Origin: Cognataquiflexum aquatile
GTDB taxonomy: Bacteria; Bacteroidota; Bacteroidia; Cytophagales; Cyclobacteriaceae
Reading direction: 5' to 3'
NCBI RefSeq assembly: GCF_003316845.1
Contig: NZ_QMIK01000008.1
Coordinates: 164,602-228,601, forward strand
DNA: 64,000 bases
Numbering within the stretch: the first letter of the stretch is position 1; every line of letters begins with the position of its first letter. The position numbers were made by a program, and so were the translations under genes. Shown here in pieces: positions 33,949 through 43,232 of the stretch. The notes beneath the pieces were generated by a model. The model saw only the letters and a program-made list of their open reading frames with translations. It was not told the origin of the DNA and made no database searches.

Positions 33949-36441
33949 TTAGTTCAGCAGGTAGACAGGTAAATTTTCAGAAGACGAAACCAATAGTGCG
34001 TCCAGATTTTGGACCTTTTCGATTTGCTTTGTCAATGGCTTGTAAGGGACAAATTCCCCTCCTTTGAACAGTAAGGCTTCTTTGGTTTCGGGATGGATAG
34101 CAACCAATCTCACCCAATCATTGGCAAACCATTCGTAGGTAGCATCATGGGTTTTGATGGTTTTGAGCACCGTTTCGGGGTAATGCTCTACTGTTATGAG
34201 GATACGGAGGGGATCATGGATATTGATCATCTGCCTTGGTAATCCCGGTCTAAGGTCGCCGTCCATGCCGTTAGCGACACCGATCAGCCCCATGACATTA
34301 TGGGGAAGTTTGCTTCCTGCACCGAGCCTTTGGTTGTCCACCCTGGAGAAATAATATTCGAGGTTGATCCCGCCACAAACCGGTGCCACGGCTTTGACAA
34401 TATTCAGCAGGTATTTTCCTTCAGGATCGATGCCATAGTCATAGGAATTGAGGAAGGCCCTTTTGTCCAAGAACAAATGTTTGTTGGACTCCCTTTTTCC
34501 AATGACACAGAGTGCATTCGTAGCATGGTTCCATTCAGGTCTAGGCTCGAAAAGCGACAATGCCCTGAGTTTTACCTTCTCGCGGACCTTGGCAGCTTCT
34601 TGGGTAGAATCCACCGTATCAAATCTCCTTGACCTTTCTTTGGAATTGTAATCAAGGGCGATTTCAAATGTCTGAAGGTTATGGGTATGGCGGAGCAGAT
34701 TGGCTTCAGTCAGCACCTCGGTGTCATAAAATTCCATTTCGTCCCGGGTGGTGTCATGTAATCCTCCTACAAATTGGGTACTGTTAGGAATGATAATCCC
34801 ACGTTCTTCCAAAGCTTTTCTGACCTTGGGATGGTTGCCAAAATAGGCGCCTACTCTTGCATTGACTGAACCCGAGCGTCCGCTGCAGGCGCCACAATCG
34901 TACCCTGCATAGTGGGTATTGTTGACCGAGCTGGCTCCGTGTCCAAAGATGTATACCAATGGAGCAAAGTCTTTGACAAGTCCGATGCCTTTGAGCATTC
35001 CTTCCAGACTGTTTGTCATTTCTTCCAGCGTAAAACCCACCTGCAGCCCATGGTACTTTTGATCCGTGGATTTACATTCGATACTCAGTTTTCCTTTGGG
35101 ATCCATATGGCTGAAGGATGACACCATCGCGGGAGTCGGGCCCGGCCACAGGATATTTTTGGCCATTTTTATTGCCGACCAAAATCCCATGGTCTGGGAA
35201 ATCGCCCATCCGCCAAATATCCCCTTGGTGTGCTTGCTGAAATGGGAGTCTTTCTCATGTCTGAGTTTGGCCTCTGATTCACGGATGATATGGTTGGGAG
35301 TGACCGGTGCAGGACACACTTTGGTCATAAACTTGCTGTGCTCGGGCTGGAAGAAAAACGGGATGTTGAAAAAACCCGCAGTGCCAAATGTCTGACAGTC
35401 CGGAGCAAAACGCTCGATATACCTTCTGATGGAGCAACACCTGTCATCAATACAAAAGATCGCCTGGAAAGATGTGCCTTCTTTCCTGAAATCCTTTTCA
35501 TGACTGAGTTGAAGTCCGCGTATAACCTGGTCAAAATAAGTCCATTCAAAAGCTTCCTGCCAAAGTCTGAGGACCTCGTAGTATTCTTTTTCTTCCGGTT
35601 TTTCCAGAATCGGAGTCAGGTCCTCAGGTAGATGCTTGGCCAATGGATCCCAATTTTCACCCAATCTTCTGTCGAGTGCATCTATTTCCAAGAGGCATTC
35701 CACAAAGATCAAGTCATGGAGACTGATAGTTTTTTTGTCCAACAGGCTCTGTGGCTGGTGTTCCAACACCGATACCATGCCTGACCAACCCGGATGGGCA
35801 AACTGCTGGTCAAAGAGGTATTGTCTGAAATAGGCTTTGCTTCCCACCAAAAGATCAAGCAACTGATCCAAACTGGTTTTGGGGTCGAAAAGCAGATTTT
35901 TGGCCCTGTTGGTTTTGAAAATATTGGTAAAACTATTGGATTCGAGGTTTCGGATGGCAGAGACAAATCCCTTGGAGGGTACCGGAAACTTCCAGATGGC
36001 GATGCCTTGATCCAGATAGCTTCCCAGCAACCTGAAAAGCGCCGAATGCGTTTCTTTGTCCAGGTTGACATGGTGGTGGCTCTTCCAGACTTTTCTCAAC
36101 CTGCCTACGATGGCTTCAGGCTGGTTTTTACAGTCTTTGTGGACCATAGCCTCTTTCCATTTGGCCGATTCTTTTTGGCCTTTTTGCTCAAGGATAACCC
36201 TGTCAAGAATGAAGTCATTGATTTTGTTTTTGGCATACAAGTCCCTGAATGATTCCACAGAAAGGTAAGTCTTGTATCCAAAGTTTTCTGCCGCAGCCTG
36301 CAATGCCTTGTGAAAAGGAAGGTGCTGAAAGGCATGTAAGGTATTGTGGTGCACAAAATCCTTTAAAGGAGCTTGCGCAGGAAGGAAATGACCCAATTCA
36401 TGAATGACATGATTGAGGTCAGATGACACGTGTGGCGTCAT
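33949..36441 (-). CDS. dabA: DabA, DUF2309 inorganic carbon-uptake protein
   Basis: 830 residues, a cytosolic, carbonic-anhydrase-like partner of DabB. The zinc-site pattern known for this family is intact: C330 and D332 in IFCIDDRC, H501 in IFGHGAS and C516 in YDCGACSG. The spacing of His to Cys (15) is the same as reported for the Halothiobacillus protein. The opening HELGHFLPAQAPLKDFVHHNTLHAFQ is also typical. Together with DabB it converts CO2 to bicarbonate in the cytoplasm in one direction, driven by the cation gradient. It is the first gene of the operon; the promoter must lie in the 92-bp gap up to the next minus-strand gene, or upstream of it. Confidence 0.93.
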   Translation of the reverse strand: MTPHVSSDLNHVIHELGHFLPAQAPLKDFVHHNTLHAFQHLPFHKALQAAAENFGYKTYLSVESFRDLYAKNKINDFILDRVILEQKGQKESAKWKEAMVHKDCKNQPEAIVGRLRKVWKSHHHVNLDKETHSALFRLLGSYLDQGIAIWKFPVPSKGFVSAIRNLESNSFTNIFKTNRAKNLLFDPKTSLDQLLDLLVGSKAYFRQYLFDQQFAHPGWSGMVSVLEHQPQSLLDKKTISLHDLIFVECLLEIDALDRRLGENWDPLAKHLPEDLTPILEKPEEKEYYEVLRLWQEAFEWTYFDQVIRGLQLSHEKDFRKEGTSFQAIFCIDDRCCSIRRYIERFAPDCQTFGTAGFFNIPFFFQPEHSKFMTKVCPAPVTPNHIIRESEAKLRHEKDSHFSKHTKGIFGGWAISQTMGFWSAIKMAKNILWPGPTPAMVSSFSHMDPKGKLSIECKSTDQKYHGLQVGFTLEEMTNSLEGMLKGIGLVKDFAPLVYIFGHGASSVNNTHYAGYDCGACSGRSGSVNARVGAYFGNHPKVRKALEERGIIIPNSTQFVGGLHDTTRDEMEFYDTEVLTEANLLRHTHNLQTFEIALDYNSKERSRRFDTVDSTQEAAKVREKVKLRALSLFEPRPEWNHATNALCVIGKRESNKHLFLDKRAFLNSYDYGIDPEGKYLLNIVKAVAPVCGGINLEYYFSRVDNQRLGAGSKLPHNVMGLIGVANGMDGDLRPGLPRQMINIHDPLRILITVEHYPETVLKTIKTHDATYEWFANDWVRLVAIHPETKEALLFKGGEFVPYKPLTKQIEKVQNLDALLVSSSENLPVYLLN

Positions 36442-36533
36442 TTGTCTGAATTTAGATGGGTAATAAAATAGAAAGGTATTGGGGGCAGGTATAAAGTGTT
36501 GCCCTGATAAATGGCCTTAGCGGGTCAAAAAAC

Positions 36534-36950
36534 TTATGCTAAATGTACTCGGAGACTATGGAATAAAATGTAAAGCGGGGCTTTTCCTTCGAGGGAAGGA
36601 ATTTTTAAAGATTGACCTGCAGCCCCTGAAATCAGAAAAAAGCTGCCCACCGAGAGAAATCTATTGCTCCCTAGGGTAAGGTCAAAGTGTGATTCAGATT
36701 CAGATTCTGTTTTTTCCTCTTTTTCTTCTTTCTCAAAAGTGGCGAGGTCTGCAAAATGGAGGTTTTGAAATGAAACACAGGGAGTGGAAACCTTGGTATT
36801 GTTTATTTCATAAAAAGTACCTTCTTTTTCAGAAAGGCTGATGTCAAAATTAGCCGTTAAATGAAATCCGATTACCAAAAACATCGCAAACAGAAAAGGC
36901 TGCAATGAGCTTTTTCTGAAGGCGAAGCTAGAATCGGAGTTCTTTAACAT
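36534..36950 (-). CDS. Hypothetical protein upstream of dabA
   Basis: 138 residues from the ATG at 36950 (MLKNSDSSFAFRKSS); five more residues are possible from 36965. A single hydrophobic segment (QPFLFAMFLVIGFHLTANF, about 17-35) near the N-terminus suggests a signal anchor. The rest is polar with an acidic block (FEKEEKEEKTESESESHFD). The end is FHSLRVHLA. I do not recognise a family. It stands 92 bp before dabA on the same strand, so it could be in the same transcript, and it is divergent from the Crp/Fnr gene. The gene is not certain. Confidence 0.5.
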   Translation of the reverse strand: MLKNSDSSFAFRKSSLQPFLFAMFLVIGFHLTANFDISLSEKEGTFYEINNTKVSTPCVSFQNLHFADLATFEKEEKEEKTESESESHFDLTLGSNRFLSVGSFFLISGAAGQSLKIPSLEGKAPLYILFHSLRVHLA

Positions 36951-36965
36951 TATTTTCAAAATCAA

Positions 36966-37277
36966 GCCTGAAATTTAGTCTTTTCTCAAATCAAATCCAT
37001 TGAAAGTTGAAAAAATAATAATCAACATTATTTCAATCTGTAAAACTACTCCAATTGGATTTTAAGAACTGTATCAAAAATTACATTTGGAGGAGATTGT
37101 AATCTAATTTTTTACGCTCTTTCTCGACGGCACTCTTTTTCAAAAATGAGGTATTTTTTTTCTCGATAGCAGGCCATTTAAATGTTCCTTTTTTGTATTT
37201 TTTTGGAGGAGAAAGGGTTAAATTACATATGCAAATCCGGAAGGATAAGAGCAAATCAATCTTGAAAAATTGAAATT
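36966..37277. other. AT-rich divergent promoter region
   Basis: 312 bp between the divergent hypothetical and Crp/Fnr genes, with no supported gene. Several TTTG and TA-rich elements face both ways. No clear Crp/Fnr dyad (TTGAT-N4-ATCAA or TGTGA-N6-TCACA) is seen. A GGAGGAGAAAGG stretch at 37205-37216 lies too far from the start codon to be its ribosome-binding site. Confidence 0.45.
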
Positions 37278-37925
37278 ATGATGGGTGCAAAAGGTGACTT
37301 GAAGGGACTGTTGGCTGCCAATTTTTCTCAATTTGAAAAAGAATTGTTTGAAGAAATAGCCAAAGAAGGACAGTTGGTCCTATTTCCGGAAGGAGAATTG
37401 ATGATGGATATCGGACAGCGGATCGAGCTTATTCCCCTGTTAGTCCAAGGGACTGTGAAAGTTTTCAGGGAAGATGAAAATGACCATGAGATTTTCCTGT
37501 ATTTCCTCAAAGAAGGCGAAGCATGCGCCATTACGCTGATATGCTCGGAGCGGGAAGGGTATTCGAAGATCAAAGCTATACCCGTAGAGGACACGATTGC
37601 CATCACCCTTCCCATCAAAAAACTCGACGAATGGATGTTCAAGTACAAATCCTGGTACTACTTTGTCATGGACAGCTATCAGGACAGGTTCGAAGAGCTC
37701 CTCAAAGTCGTGGAAGAAATCGCTTTTCACCAAATGGATGAAAGGCTGCTTGCCTACCTACGCAAATCCGTCGAAGCCAACCATTCCAAAACCATCAAAG
37801 CCACACAGCAGCAAATTGCCCATGAATTGAATTCTTCCCGCGAAGTAGTGGGAAGGTTGCTCAAAAAACTGGAGCATAATGGAACTGTCAAAATCGGCAA
37901 ACATCTGATTGAAGTCATAGATTAA
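37278..37925 (+). CDS. Crp/Fnr family transcriptional regulator
   Basis: 215 residues. A cyclic-nucleotide-binding-like beta-barrel occupies about 20-125 ([20 protein letters not shown] and [20 protein letters not shown]). A long dimer helix follows at about 125-165, then an HTH_Crp domain ([35 protein letters not shown], about 173-206). The cNMP site lacks the GE-x-x-x-R pattern of true CRP, and there is no N-terminal Cys cluster as in FNR, so the signal is unknown. There is one Cys pair region (ACAITLICS). It is followed after 7 bp by cbpA, so regulator and chaperone are very likely co-transcribed. Confidence 0.9.
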   Translation: MMGAKGDLKGLLAANFSQFEKELFEEIAKEGQLVLFPEGELMMDIGQRIELIPLLVQGTVKVFREDENDHEIFLYFLKEGEACAITLICSEREGYSKIKAIPVEDTIAITLPIKKLDEWMFKYKSWYYFVMDSYQDRFEELLKVVEEIAFHQMDERLLAYLRKSVEANHSKTIKATQQQIAHELNSSREVVGRLLKKLEHNGTVKIGKHLIEVID

Positions 37926-37932
37926 AAAGAAA

Positions 37933-38847
37933 ATGGAATTTATAGATTATTACAAAATCTTGGAGATTGATAAAAATGCAAGTCCTGAGGATATCAAAAA
38001 AGCCTACAGGAAGCTTGCAAGGAAATATCACCCCGATCTCAATCCCGATGACAAAAGTGCCGAAGCCAAATTTAAACAGGTCAACGAGGCCAATGAGGTA
38101 CTCAGTGATCCGGAGAAAAGAAAAAAATACGACCAATACGGAAAGGATTGGAAGCATGCCGAGGAGTTTGAAAAAGCAGGTCAGAGACAGTCCCGCCCAA
38201 GGGGACAGGCAAGCAGCAAGGCATATTCAGGACATTATACAGAAGAAGACTTTTCGGATTTTTTCAGTTCTATGTTTGGAGGAGGCGGTGGCTTCCAAGG
38301 TTCGGGTAAGGAAAATCTAAAATATAAGGGAGCGGATTACAAAGCCGAACTCCACCTCAGGCTCTCGGATGTCTACCAGACCCAAAAGCAAACATTGACA
38401 GTGAATGGGAAAAATATCCGCTTGACTATCCCGGCAGGAGTGGAAGACGGACAGTCCATTAAGATCCGTGGCTATGGAGGTGAAGGAATGAACGGTGGAC
38501 CATCGGGAGACCTGTATGTCAAGTTTGTGATCAAGAACGATACCGGCTTTGTCCGTGAAGGGAATGATTTGTATGTCAAAGTCAATGTGGACCTATACAC
38601 AGCGATCTTGGGAGGGGAGATCACCGTGCCTACCATGGATGGAAAAGTCAAACTCAAACTCAGCCCCGGAACCCAAAGCGACACCAAAGTCCGACTCAAA
38701 GGCAAAGGTTTTCCCGTTTACAAGGAAGAAGGAAAGTTTGGAGACCTTTATGTGACTTACAAGGTAGAAATCCCAAAAAACATCACGGAGCAGGAAAAAT
38801 CACTTTTCGAACAACTAGCCAAACTCACAAACCATGATACCAACTAA
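37933..38847 (+). CDS. cbpA: DnaJ-class co-chaperone CbpA
   Basis: 304 residues. J-domain at 1-67 with the HPD motif in [10 protein letters not shown] Gly/Phe-rich linker ([11 protein letters not shown]) follows, then two DnaJ_C beta domains ([20 protein letters not shown], then [25 protein letters not shown]). There is no zinc finger, which places it in the CbpA/DnaJ2 class rather than DnaJ proper. It stimulates DnaK to refold or hold clients in the cytosol. The end overlaps the cbpM start by 14 bp, and it is preceded closely by the Crp/Fnr gene. In Escherichia coli this pair has a role in stationary phase; whether that holds here is unknown. Confidence 0.92.
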   Translation: MEFIDYYKILEIDKNASPEDIKKAYRKLARKYHPDLNPDDKSAEAKFKQVNEANEVLSDPEKRKKYDQYGKDWKHAEEFEKAGQRQSRPRGQASSKAYSGHYTEEDFSDFFSSMFGGGGGFQGSGKENLKYKGADYKAELHLRLSDVYQTQKQTLTVNGKNIRLTIPAGVEDGQSIKIRGYGGEGMNGGPSGDLYVKFVIKNDTGFVREGNDLYVKVNVDLYTAILGGEITVPTMDGKVKLKLSPGTQSDTKVRLKGKGFPVYKEEGKFGDLYVTYKVEIPKNITEQEKSLFEQLAKLTNHDTN

Positions 38848-39127
38848 CCAAATCAGCATCCATACTTTCTGCCAATACCATGGCATTGAATCCGGGTTGA
38901 TTTTCACCTTTCAAGAACTTGGGTTGGTACAAATCGTCGAAGAGGAAGCCGGATTTTTTCTGGAAGAGGAGGCTCTTAGCCGAGTGGAACAACTCGTGAG
39001 GCTGTACAAAGACCTTGACCTCAGTCCTGAAGGAGTGGAGGTTGTGATGGGGCTTTTGGGCAAAATCGAACAATTGCAGGAAGAAAACCGCTCCCTGATC
39101 AGAAAATTGGGGAAGTGGGAGAAATAG
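38834..39127 (+). CDS. cbpM: CbpM-like chaperone modulator
   Basis: 97 residues. A MerR-like winged helix at about 5-75 ([28 protein letters not shown]) is followed by a helical end with a coiled-coil look ([19 protein letters not shown]). This is the size and pattern of CbpM, which binds the J-domain of CbpA and inhibits its action. It overlaps cbpA by 14 bp. Sequence identity to the proteobacterial protein is low, so the name rests on size, fold and position. Confidence 0.8.
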   Translation: MIPTNQISIHTFCQYHGIESGLIFTFQELGLVQIVEEEAGFFLEEEALSRVEQLVRLYKDLDLSPEGVEVVMGLLGKIEQLQEENRSLIRKLGKWEK

Positions 39128-39178
39128 TCATCTTCCCCTTCCAAATATTAAATTATTCCTATCAGAGAGAAGCCCAAG

Positions 39179-40111
39179 CTACCTGATTTCTTGTTCCACT
39201 TTCCAGATATATTCTGCGCCGGATTTGTATTGCTCAGCAGTTTGCAGGTGCTCCATCATCAGGGGAACTTCCGGGAATTTGCTCAGTTCGCTGAGGAATA
39301 CCCTATAATCCATCTGACCAAGACCGGGCTGCACCTCGTCGAATTGGGGCATGAAAGTCTGTTTTTTTAGAATCAGATCTTTGGCGTGACAGCTTTTTAT
39401 ATGAGGGCCAAGCTTTTTGAAACAGTCTTTGATCAGGTCTCCGTTGCGGAAAAAGACAGCAGGACTGACCACCATATTGACAGGATCGAGATGCACCGCA
39501 AAAGCTTTCCGGTCAATGGCCTTGATCAGCCTCAGGTAAGCATCTGCTGACTCTGGAAAAATCCAGGGCATAGCCTCCAAGGTATAGAAGGTGTTTTTTG
39601 GCTTGACTTCATCGATGATTTTTCGGGTCGTCTCCACAATCATGTCAAAAGTATCGTCCGAAAAATTTTCTTGATGTGGTCCTGCCCATATTTCGGCGTC
39701 CCTCGATCCGGCGATGTTGACGCAGCATTTGGCTTCGATCTGATCGGCAAGGTCAAGGGAGGCCACACATTTTTCAAAAGCTTCTTTGGCGGTTTTTTTG
39801 TCAGGGCTGATGGGATTGGACCAAGCACCCACTTCCGCAATGAGTATTTCCGCTTTGTCGGCTGCTTTTTTGTAGGCTTTGATGTCATCCTTACCGGCAT
39901 CCAATCCAACAGGGCAATAAGCCGCTCTATAGCCGGTGTTTTTCACAGCCGCCACCCAACTTTCAGGCGAGTCAAATTTTTCGAAGATCGGACCACCAAG
40001 CCGTAGTTTACTTTTGGCTTGGAGATCGGATCCTATGGAGGGAAAAGCAGCCAATAATCCCGATCCAAAGAGGGTTAGAGAGGTGACTTTGGAGAATTTG
40101 CGTCTGTTCAT
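39179..40111 (-). CDS. Exported TIM-barrel sugar isomerase/epimerase-like protein
   Basis: 310 residues. The N-terminus NRRKFSKVTSLTLFGSGLLA looks like a Tat signal peptide (twin Arg followed by a hydrophobic stretch). The remainder is an AP_endonuc_2/xylose-isomerase-like TIM barrel. Supporting stretches are AYCPVGLDAGKDD, IAEVGAWSNP, FYTLEAMPWIFPES, AVHLDPVNMV and CHAKDLIL, with a metal-site pattern E, D, H and E at the C-terminal ends of the strands. In Bacteroidota such exported proteins often belong to sugar or polyol catabolic genes. The substrate cannot be told. No co-transcribed neighbour is obvious; it converges with cbpM. Confidence 0.8.
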   Translation of the reverse strand: MNRRKFSKVTSLTLFGSGLLAAFPSIGSDLQAKSKLRLGGPIFEKFDSPESWVAAVKNTGYRAAYCPVGLDAGKDDIKAYKKAADKAEILIAEVGAWSNPISPDKKTAKEAFEKCVASLDLADQIEAKCCVNIAGSRDAEIWAGPHQENFSDDTFDMIVETTRKIIDEVKPKNTFYTLEAMPWIFPESADAYLRLIKAIDRKAFAVHLDPVNMVVSPAVFFRNGDLIKDCFKKLGPHIKSCHAKDLILKKQTFMPQFDEVQPGLGQMDYRVFLSELSKFPEVPLMMEHLQTAEQYKSGAEYIWKVEQEIR

Positions 40112-40174
40112 GGTTTTTTGCTTTATTTCAAATTGAAATCATGATTTATTTTCAGTAAGATTCCTTTTCAATTT

Positions 40175-40207
40175 TCCTTAAATTAACTTTAAATCAACTT
40201 TATTTGA
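40175..40207 (+). promoter_or_regulatory. Three 11-bp imperfect direct repeats before the DUF481 gene
   Basis: TCCTTAAATTA, ACTTTAAATCA and ACTTTATTTGA follow one another directly. The last contains TTTATTTG (40199-40206), a near match to the -7 element TAnnTTTG, 25 bp before the start codon. The repeats could be an operator or simply AT-rich promoter DNA. They are less regular than the YTTAAG arrays at 8107 and 13533. Confidence 0.35.
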
Positions 40208-40231
40208 ATGAATTAATTTATAATTTAAAGC

Positions 40232-41269
40232 ATGAATCGGAGGTTTTTTTTTGTTTTTATATGTTGTCAACTGTTCGCCATCTCCTTCAAGGCCTTGGCA
40301 CAGGAAAAAGATACACTTTTTCTCCGAAATGGGCAGATCATGGTCGGGAAACTGAACAGTATCAGTCTCGGCATCATCCAATTTGATGACATGGACCTTT
40401 CTGTCCAGAATATTAAATACCATAAAATCAAAACCATCAAGGCAGGCATAGCCACTTATCGGATTCAGACCATAGACCAAGCCGTGTATTATGGCGTTTT
40501 GAAACCTTCCACAAATTATGGAGAAGTGATTGTGGATGATGGGTTGGTATCAAAGCCCTATCCCATCGTCAACATTTTCAACCTTGTTTCCTTAGAGAAA
40601 AAATTCATCAAAAAAATCAAGGGAACTGTGTCCCTCGGTTATTCCTATACCAAGTCAAGTGACATCGGAAGGACCAATATTGATTGGAATTTAAGATTTA
40701 CAGAACAAAAATACCAGGTGGAATTTGTGGGTTCATTTATTTTTACCAATAACCAGGGAGTAAAAACACGCGACCGTGAATCTGTGGGTTTGGGCGGTTA
40801 TTATAATCTGAATTCGGTGCTTGTGGCAGGATTGGGATTGAATTATCAAAGAAACATAGAGTTGGGATTGGCAAGCCGTATCCAACAGGCAGTTGGGTTT
40901 GGACGGAGGTTTTTATTCAAAAGCAACCTTCAGGGAACGTTGAGTTCAGGAGCAGTAATCAATCAGGAAAGAAGCTTGGAAGGCAGCTCATCCGGCAATC
41001 TTTATGAGATTCCACTCCAATTTAAGTTGGATTATTTCCATTATGCTGCGCCCAACCTTTCCTTTACAGTTTTTCCTAAAGCATTCTTGGGATTGAACCA
41101 GAACGGAAGAAAAAGATTTGACGGGGAGACGAGGATCAATTGGGAAGTGATCAAAAACCTGGATTTAGGGCTTCAATTTTACGCCAGTTATGACAATCAG
41201 GCATTGGAAGGAAGCAATACCAATTTTGACTACGGTATCGTTTTTAATGTGGGTTATAAGTTTAAGTAA
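40232..41269 (+). CDS. DUF481 family (YdiY-like) outer membrane protein
   Basis: 345 residues. A signal peptide spans about 1-23 (ending FKALAQE). An N-terminal soluble domain of about 100 residues follows (LFLRNGQIMVGKLNSISLG, an Sm-like beta domain common in Bacteroidota DUF481 proteins). Then comes a DUF481 beta-barrel from about 130 (GTVSLGYSYTKSSDIGRTN) to the end, which finishes with an aromatic-rich strand (YGIVFNVGYKFK) as expected for a barrel inserted by BamA. The role is unknown; the family includes salt-induced outer membrane proteins. Its stop codon is formed by the first bases of the tandem repeat that follows. Confidence 0.85.
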   Translation: MNRRFFFVFICCQLFAISFKALAQEKDTLFLRNGQIMVGKLNSISLGIIQFDDMDLSVQNIKYHKIKTIKAGIATYRIQTIDQAVYYGVLKPSTNYGEVIVDDGLVSKPYPIVNIFNLVSLEKKFIKKIKGTVSLGYSYTKSSDIGRTNIDWNLRFTEQKYQVEFVGSFIFTNNQGVKTRDRESVGLGGYYNLNSVLVAGLGLNYQRNIELGLASRIQQAVGFGRRFLFKSNLQGTLSSGAVINQERSLEGSSSGNLYEIPLQFKLDYFHYAAPNLSFTVFPKAFLGLNQNGRKRFDGETRINWEVIKNLDLGLQFYASYDNQALEGSNTNFDYGIVFNVGYKFK

Positions 41270-41697
41270 AATATTTTGATCCTTTTCAGGATCTTTTGCA
41301 CCGCCAATGTTTGTGTCTCCACAAACATTCCAAATTCTGAATTATTCATTCTTTTCGGCTATAACCTAAAACACCAATGGTTTTCATTAAGCCACCAGCT
41401 AAAGCAGGTGGCAATCAAAACCTATCACACGCTGCTACTGAAATTAATTTCGCCTTTTTTTGCTTTATCCCCGAGTTTCTCCCGATACTTATCGGGATCA
41501 CTCGGGGTAAATAAAATATTTTGATCCTTTCAGGATCTTTTGCACCGCCAATGTTTGTGTCTCCACAAACATTCCACATTCTGAGTTATTCATTCTTTTC
41601 GGCTAAAGCCCAAATTCCTCTTTCTATTCCTTAAACCACCAGCTAAAGCAGGTGGCAATAAAAACCAATCACAAGCTGCTACTGAATTTAATTTATA
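41267..41697. repeat. Tandem duplication of a ~185-bp intergenic repeat (245-bp period)
   Basis: Copy 1 spans about 41267-41452, copy 2 about 41512-41697. Shared sequences include gatccttttcaggatc / gatcctttcaggatc hairpins, tgcaccgccaatgtttgtg, tccacaaacattcc, ccaccagctaaagcaggtgg and gctgctactgaa. Between them lies cccgatacttatcggg (41481-41496), flanked by accordant ccccgag / ctcgggg blocks. Inverted relatives of parts are at 20985-21065, 24010-24075 and 25335-25395. The remaining 200 bp up to 41909 are AT-rich and hold no supported gene. Confidence 0.8.
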
Positions 41698-41909
41698 ATT
41701 TCTCATTCTGAATTCTTCATTTTTTCTTTCTCCGCTCATATTTGTTTCACCCCAAATCTTATCCTTTTTAATTCATGCTGTCTAGGTATTGGAGAAAAGT
41801 CATGCTCCTAAGAGAAAAGGCATAATCCTTTTTGCATAAATTTTTTTTACTGCAAAGGGAACCATAAATTTCCCAAGTCAATTTTCACAATTGCAAATAT
41901 GTTTGCCCC

Positions 41910-42665
41910 ATGATCAAAGAAGATGTTAAAGGGTTTTCACCCTTAGTCAATCCCGAAGAAGAGGATTTTTATGCAGGACCCCAGACCAGGTGGAAGGATT
42001 TTAAATTTGTCATCAAAGTGATGATGGAATTTATCAGGGGATTTAGGATGCTGCACTTCGTGGGGCCCTGTGTCACTGTTTTTGGGTCGGCAAGATTTGA
42101 AGAAGATGACAAATTCTACAAGCTCGCCGTCAGGGTGGGGGAAAGTGTCAGCAAATTGGGATTTACAGTCATGACAGGCGGGGGTCCCGGCATTATGGAA
42201 GCCGCTAATCGGGGAGCAAAAAATGTCGGAGGCAAATCCATAGGTTGCAATATCATACTGCCTTTCGAGCAAAGGCCAAATCCTTACCTCGACAAGTGGA
42301 TGGATTTTAACTTCTTTTTTGTGAGGAAGGTGCTGCTTTCCAAGTACAGTTTTGCCTTTGTGGTTATGCCGGGGGGATTTGGGACATTAGATGAATTCTT
42401 CGAAGCCTTGACCCTGATACAGACCAAAGTCATGCGCAGGTTTCCGGTTGTGCTGATGTGCAGGGATTTTCACCATGACCTGTATGCGTATGTCCAGCAC
42501 TTGGCCGAGTATGGCACGATCAATAAGGAAGATTTGGAATTGTTTTTACTGACTGATTCGGTGGAAGAGATGGAGGAACATATTCGCAAATATGCCATCG
42601 ATGCGTATGGGCTTCGGAGAAAGACAGTCATCAAGCCTGCCGCTATTTTGGGGGAGAAAGGGTGA
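41910..42665 (+). CDS. LOG family protein (TIGR00730-type)
   Basis: 251 residues. The nucleotide-binding fold has TVFGSARFEEDD near 60, TGGGPGIMEAANRGA near 91-105 and the signature PGGFGTLDEFFEAL near 153-166. The last two contain the Arg and Glu residues conserved in cytokinin-activating phosphoribohydrolases of the LOG family. The protein is longer than plant LOG at both ends. In bacteria such proteins hydrolyse nucleoside 5'-monophosphates to base and ribose phosphate, but often have no assigned role. It stands alone; the SMR gene begins 63 bp downstream. Confidence 0.9.
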   Translation: MIKEDVKGFSPLVNPEEEDFYAGPQTRWKDFKFVIKVMMEFIRGFRMLHFVGPCVTVFGSARFEEDDKFYKLAVRVGESVSKLGFTVMTGGGPGIMEAANRGAKNVGGKSIGCNIILPFEQRPNPYLDKWMDFNFFFVRKVLLSKYSFAFVVMPGGFGTLDEFFEALTLIQTKVMRRFPVVLMCRDFHHDLYAYVQHLAEYGTINKEDLELFLLTDSVEEMEEHIRKYAIDAYGLRRKTVIKPAAILGEKG

Positions 42666-42728
42666 TTTTGCCTCGAAGATAATTTTTCCGACCATCTATT
42701 GACGAACTTTGCACAAAAACAAAAACAG

Positions 42729-43055
42729 ATGAGTTGGATCATATTAATCATTGCAGGATTATTCGAAGTAGCATTTGCTTTCTGTTTGGGAAAAGCCAAA
42801 GGCACCTCAGGAAATGAAATGTACTTATGGTATGGCGGTTTTGTTATCGCGTTGGTTATCAGCATGGGGCTTTTGATCAAAGCCACGCAAACGCTGCCAA
42901 TCGGTACAGCCTATGCGGTCTGGACCGGGATTGGGGCAGTGGGAACGGTTCTCGTTGGGATATTTGTTTTCAAAGAACCCGCTACTTTTCTTCGGATATT
43001 TTTTCTGATCACTTTGATCGGGTCCATTGTAGGACTGAAGGCAGTCGCCCATTGA
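42729..43055 (+). CDS. SMR family exporter, SugE/Gdx-like
   Basis: 108 residues from ATG 42729; a TTG 30 bp upstream is not needed. Four helices fill the protein. The start MSWIILIIAGLFEVAFAFCLG has the essential Glu at position 13, and GTAYAVWTGIGAVGT near 58-72 is the signature of the guanidinium exporter (Gdx/SugE) subgroup. These proteins export guanidinium or small quaternary cations in exchange for protons. No guanidine riboswitch is visible in the 63-bp gap. It could be co-transcribed with the LOG gene. Confidence 0.88.
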   Translation: MSWIILIIAGLFEVAFAFCLGKAKGTSGNEMYLWYGGFVIALVISMGLLIKATQTLPIGTAYAVWTGIGAVGTVLVGIFVFKEPATFLRIFFLITLIGSIVGLKAVAH

Positions 43056-43232
43056 GGCAATCCGGAGGAATGACAGAATCCCAAACCGAATCGAGTTTTT
43101 TTGATTAAATACCAAAAAGTGGTCAAACTCCTCAATTGCTTTGGGCAATTTCCTATGGAAAAAAAAGAAAATGACAGGATTTAAGCCGATCCTAAAAGGT
43201 CCGAGCCAAAACTTGACAGGGCGTATTTTCTG

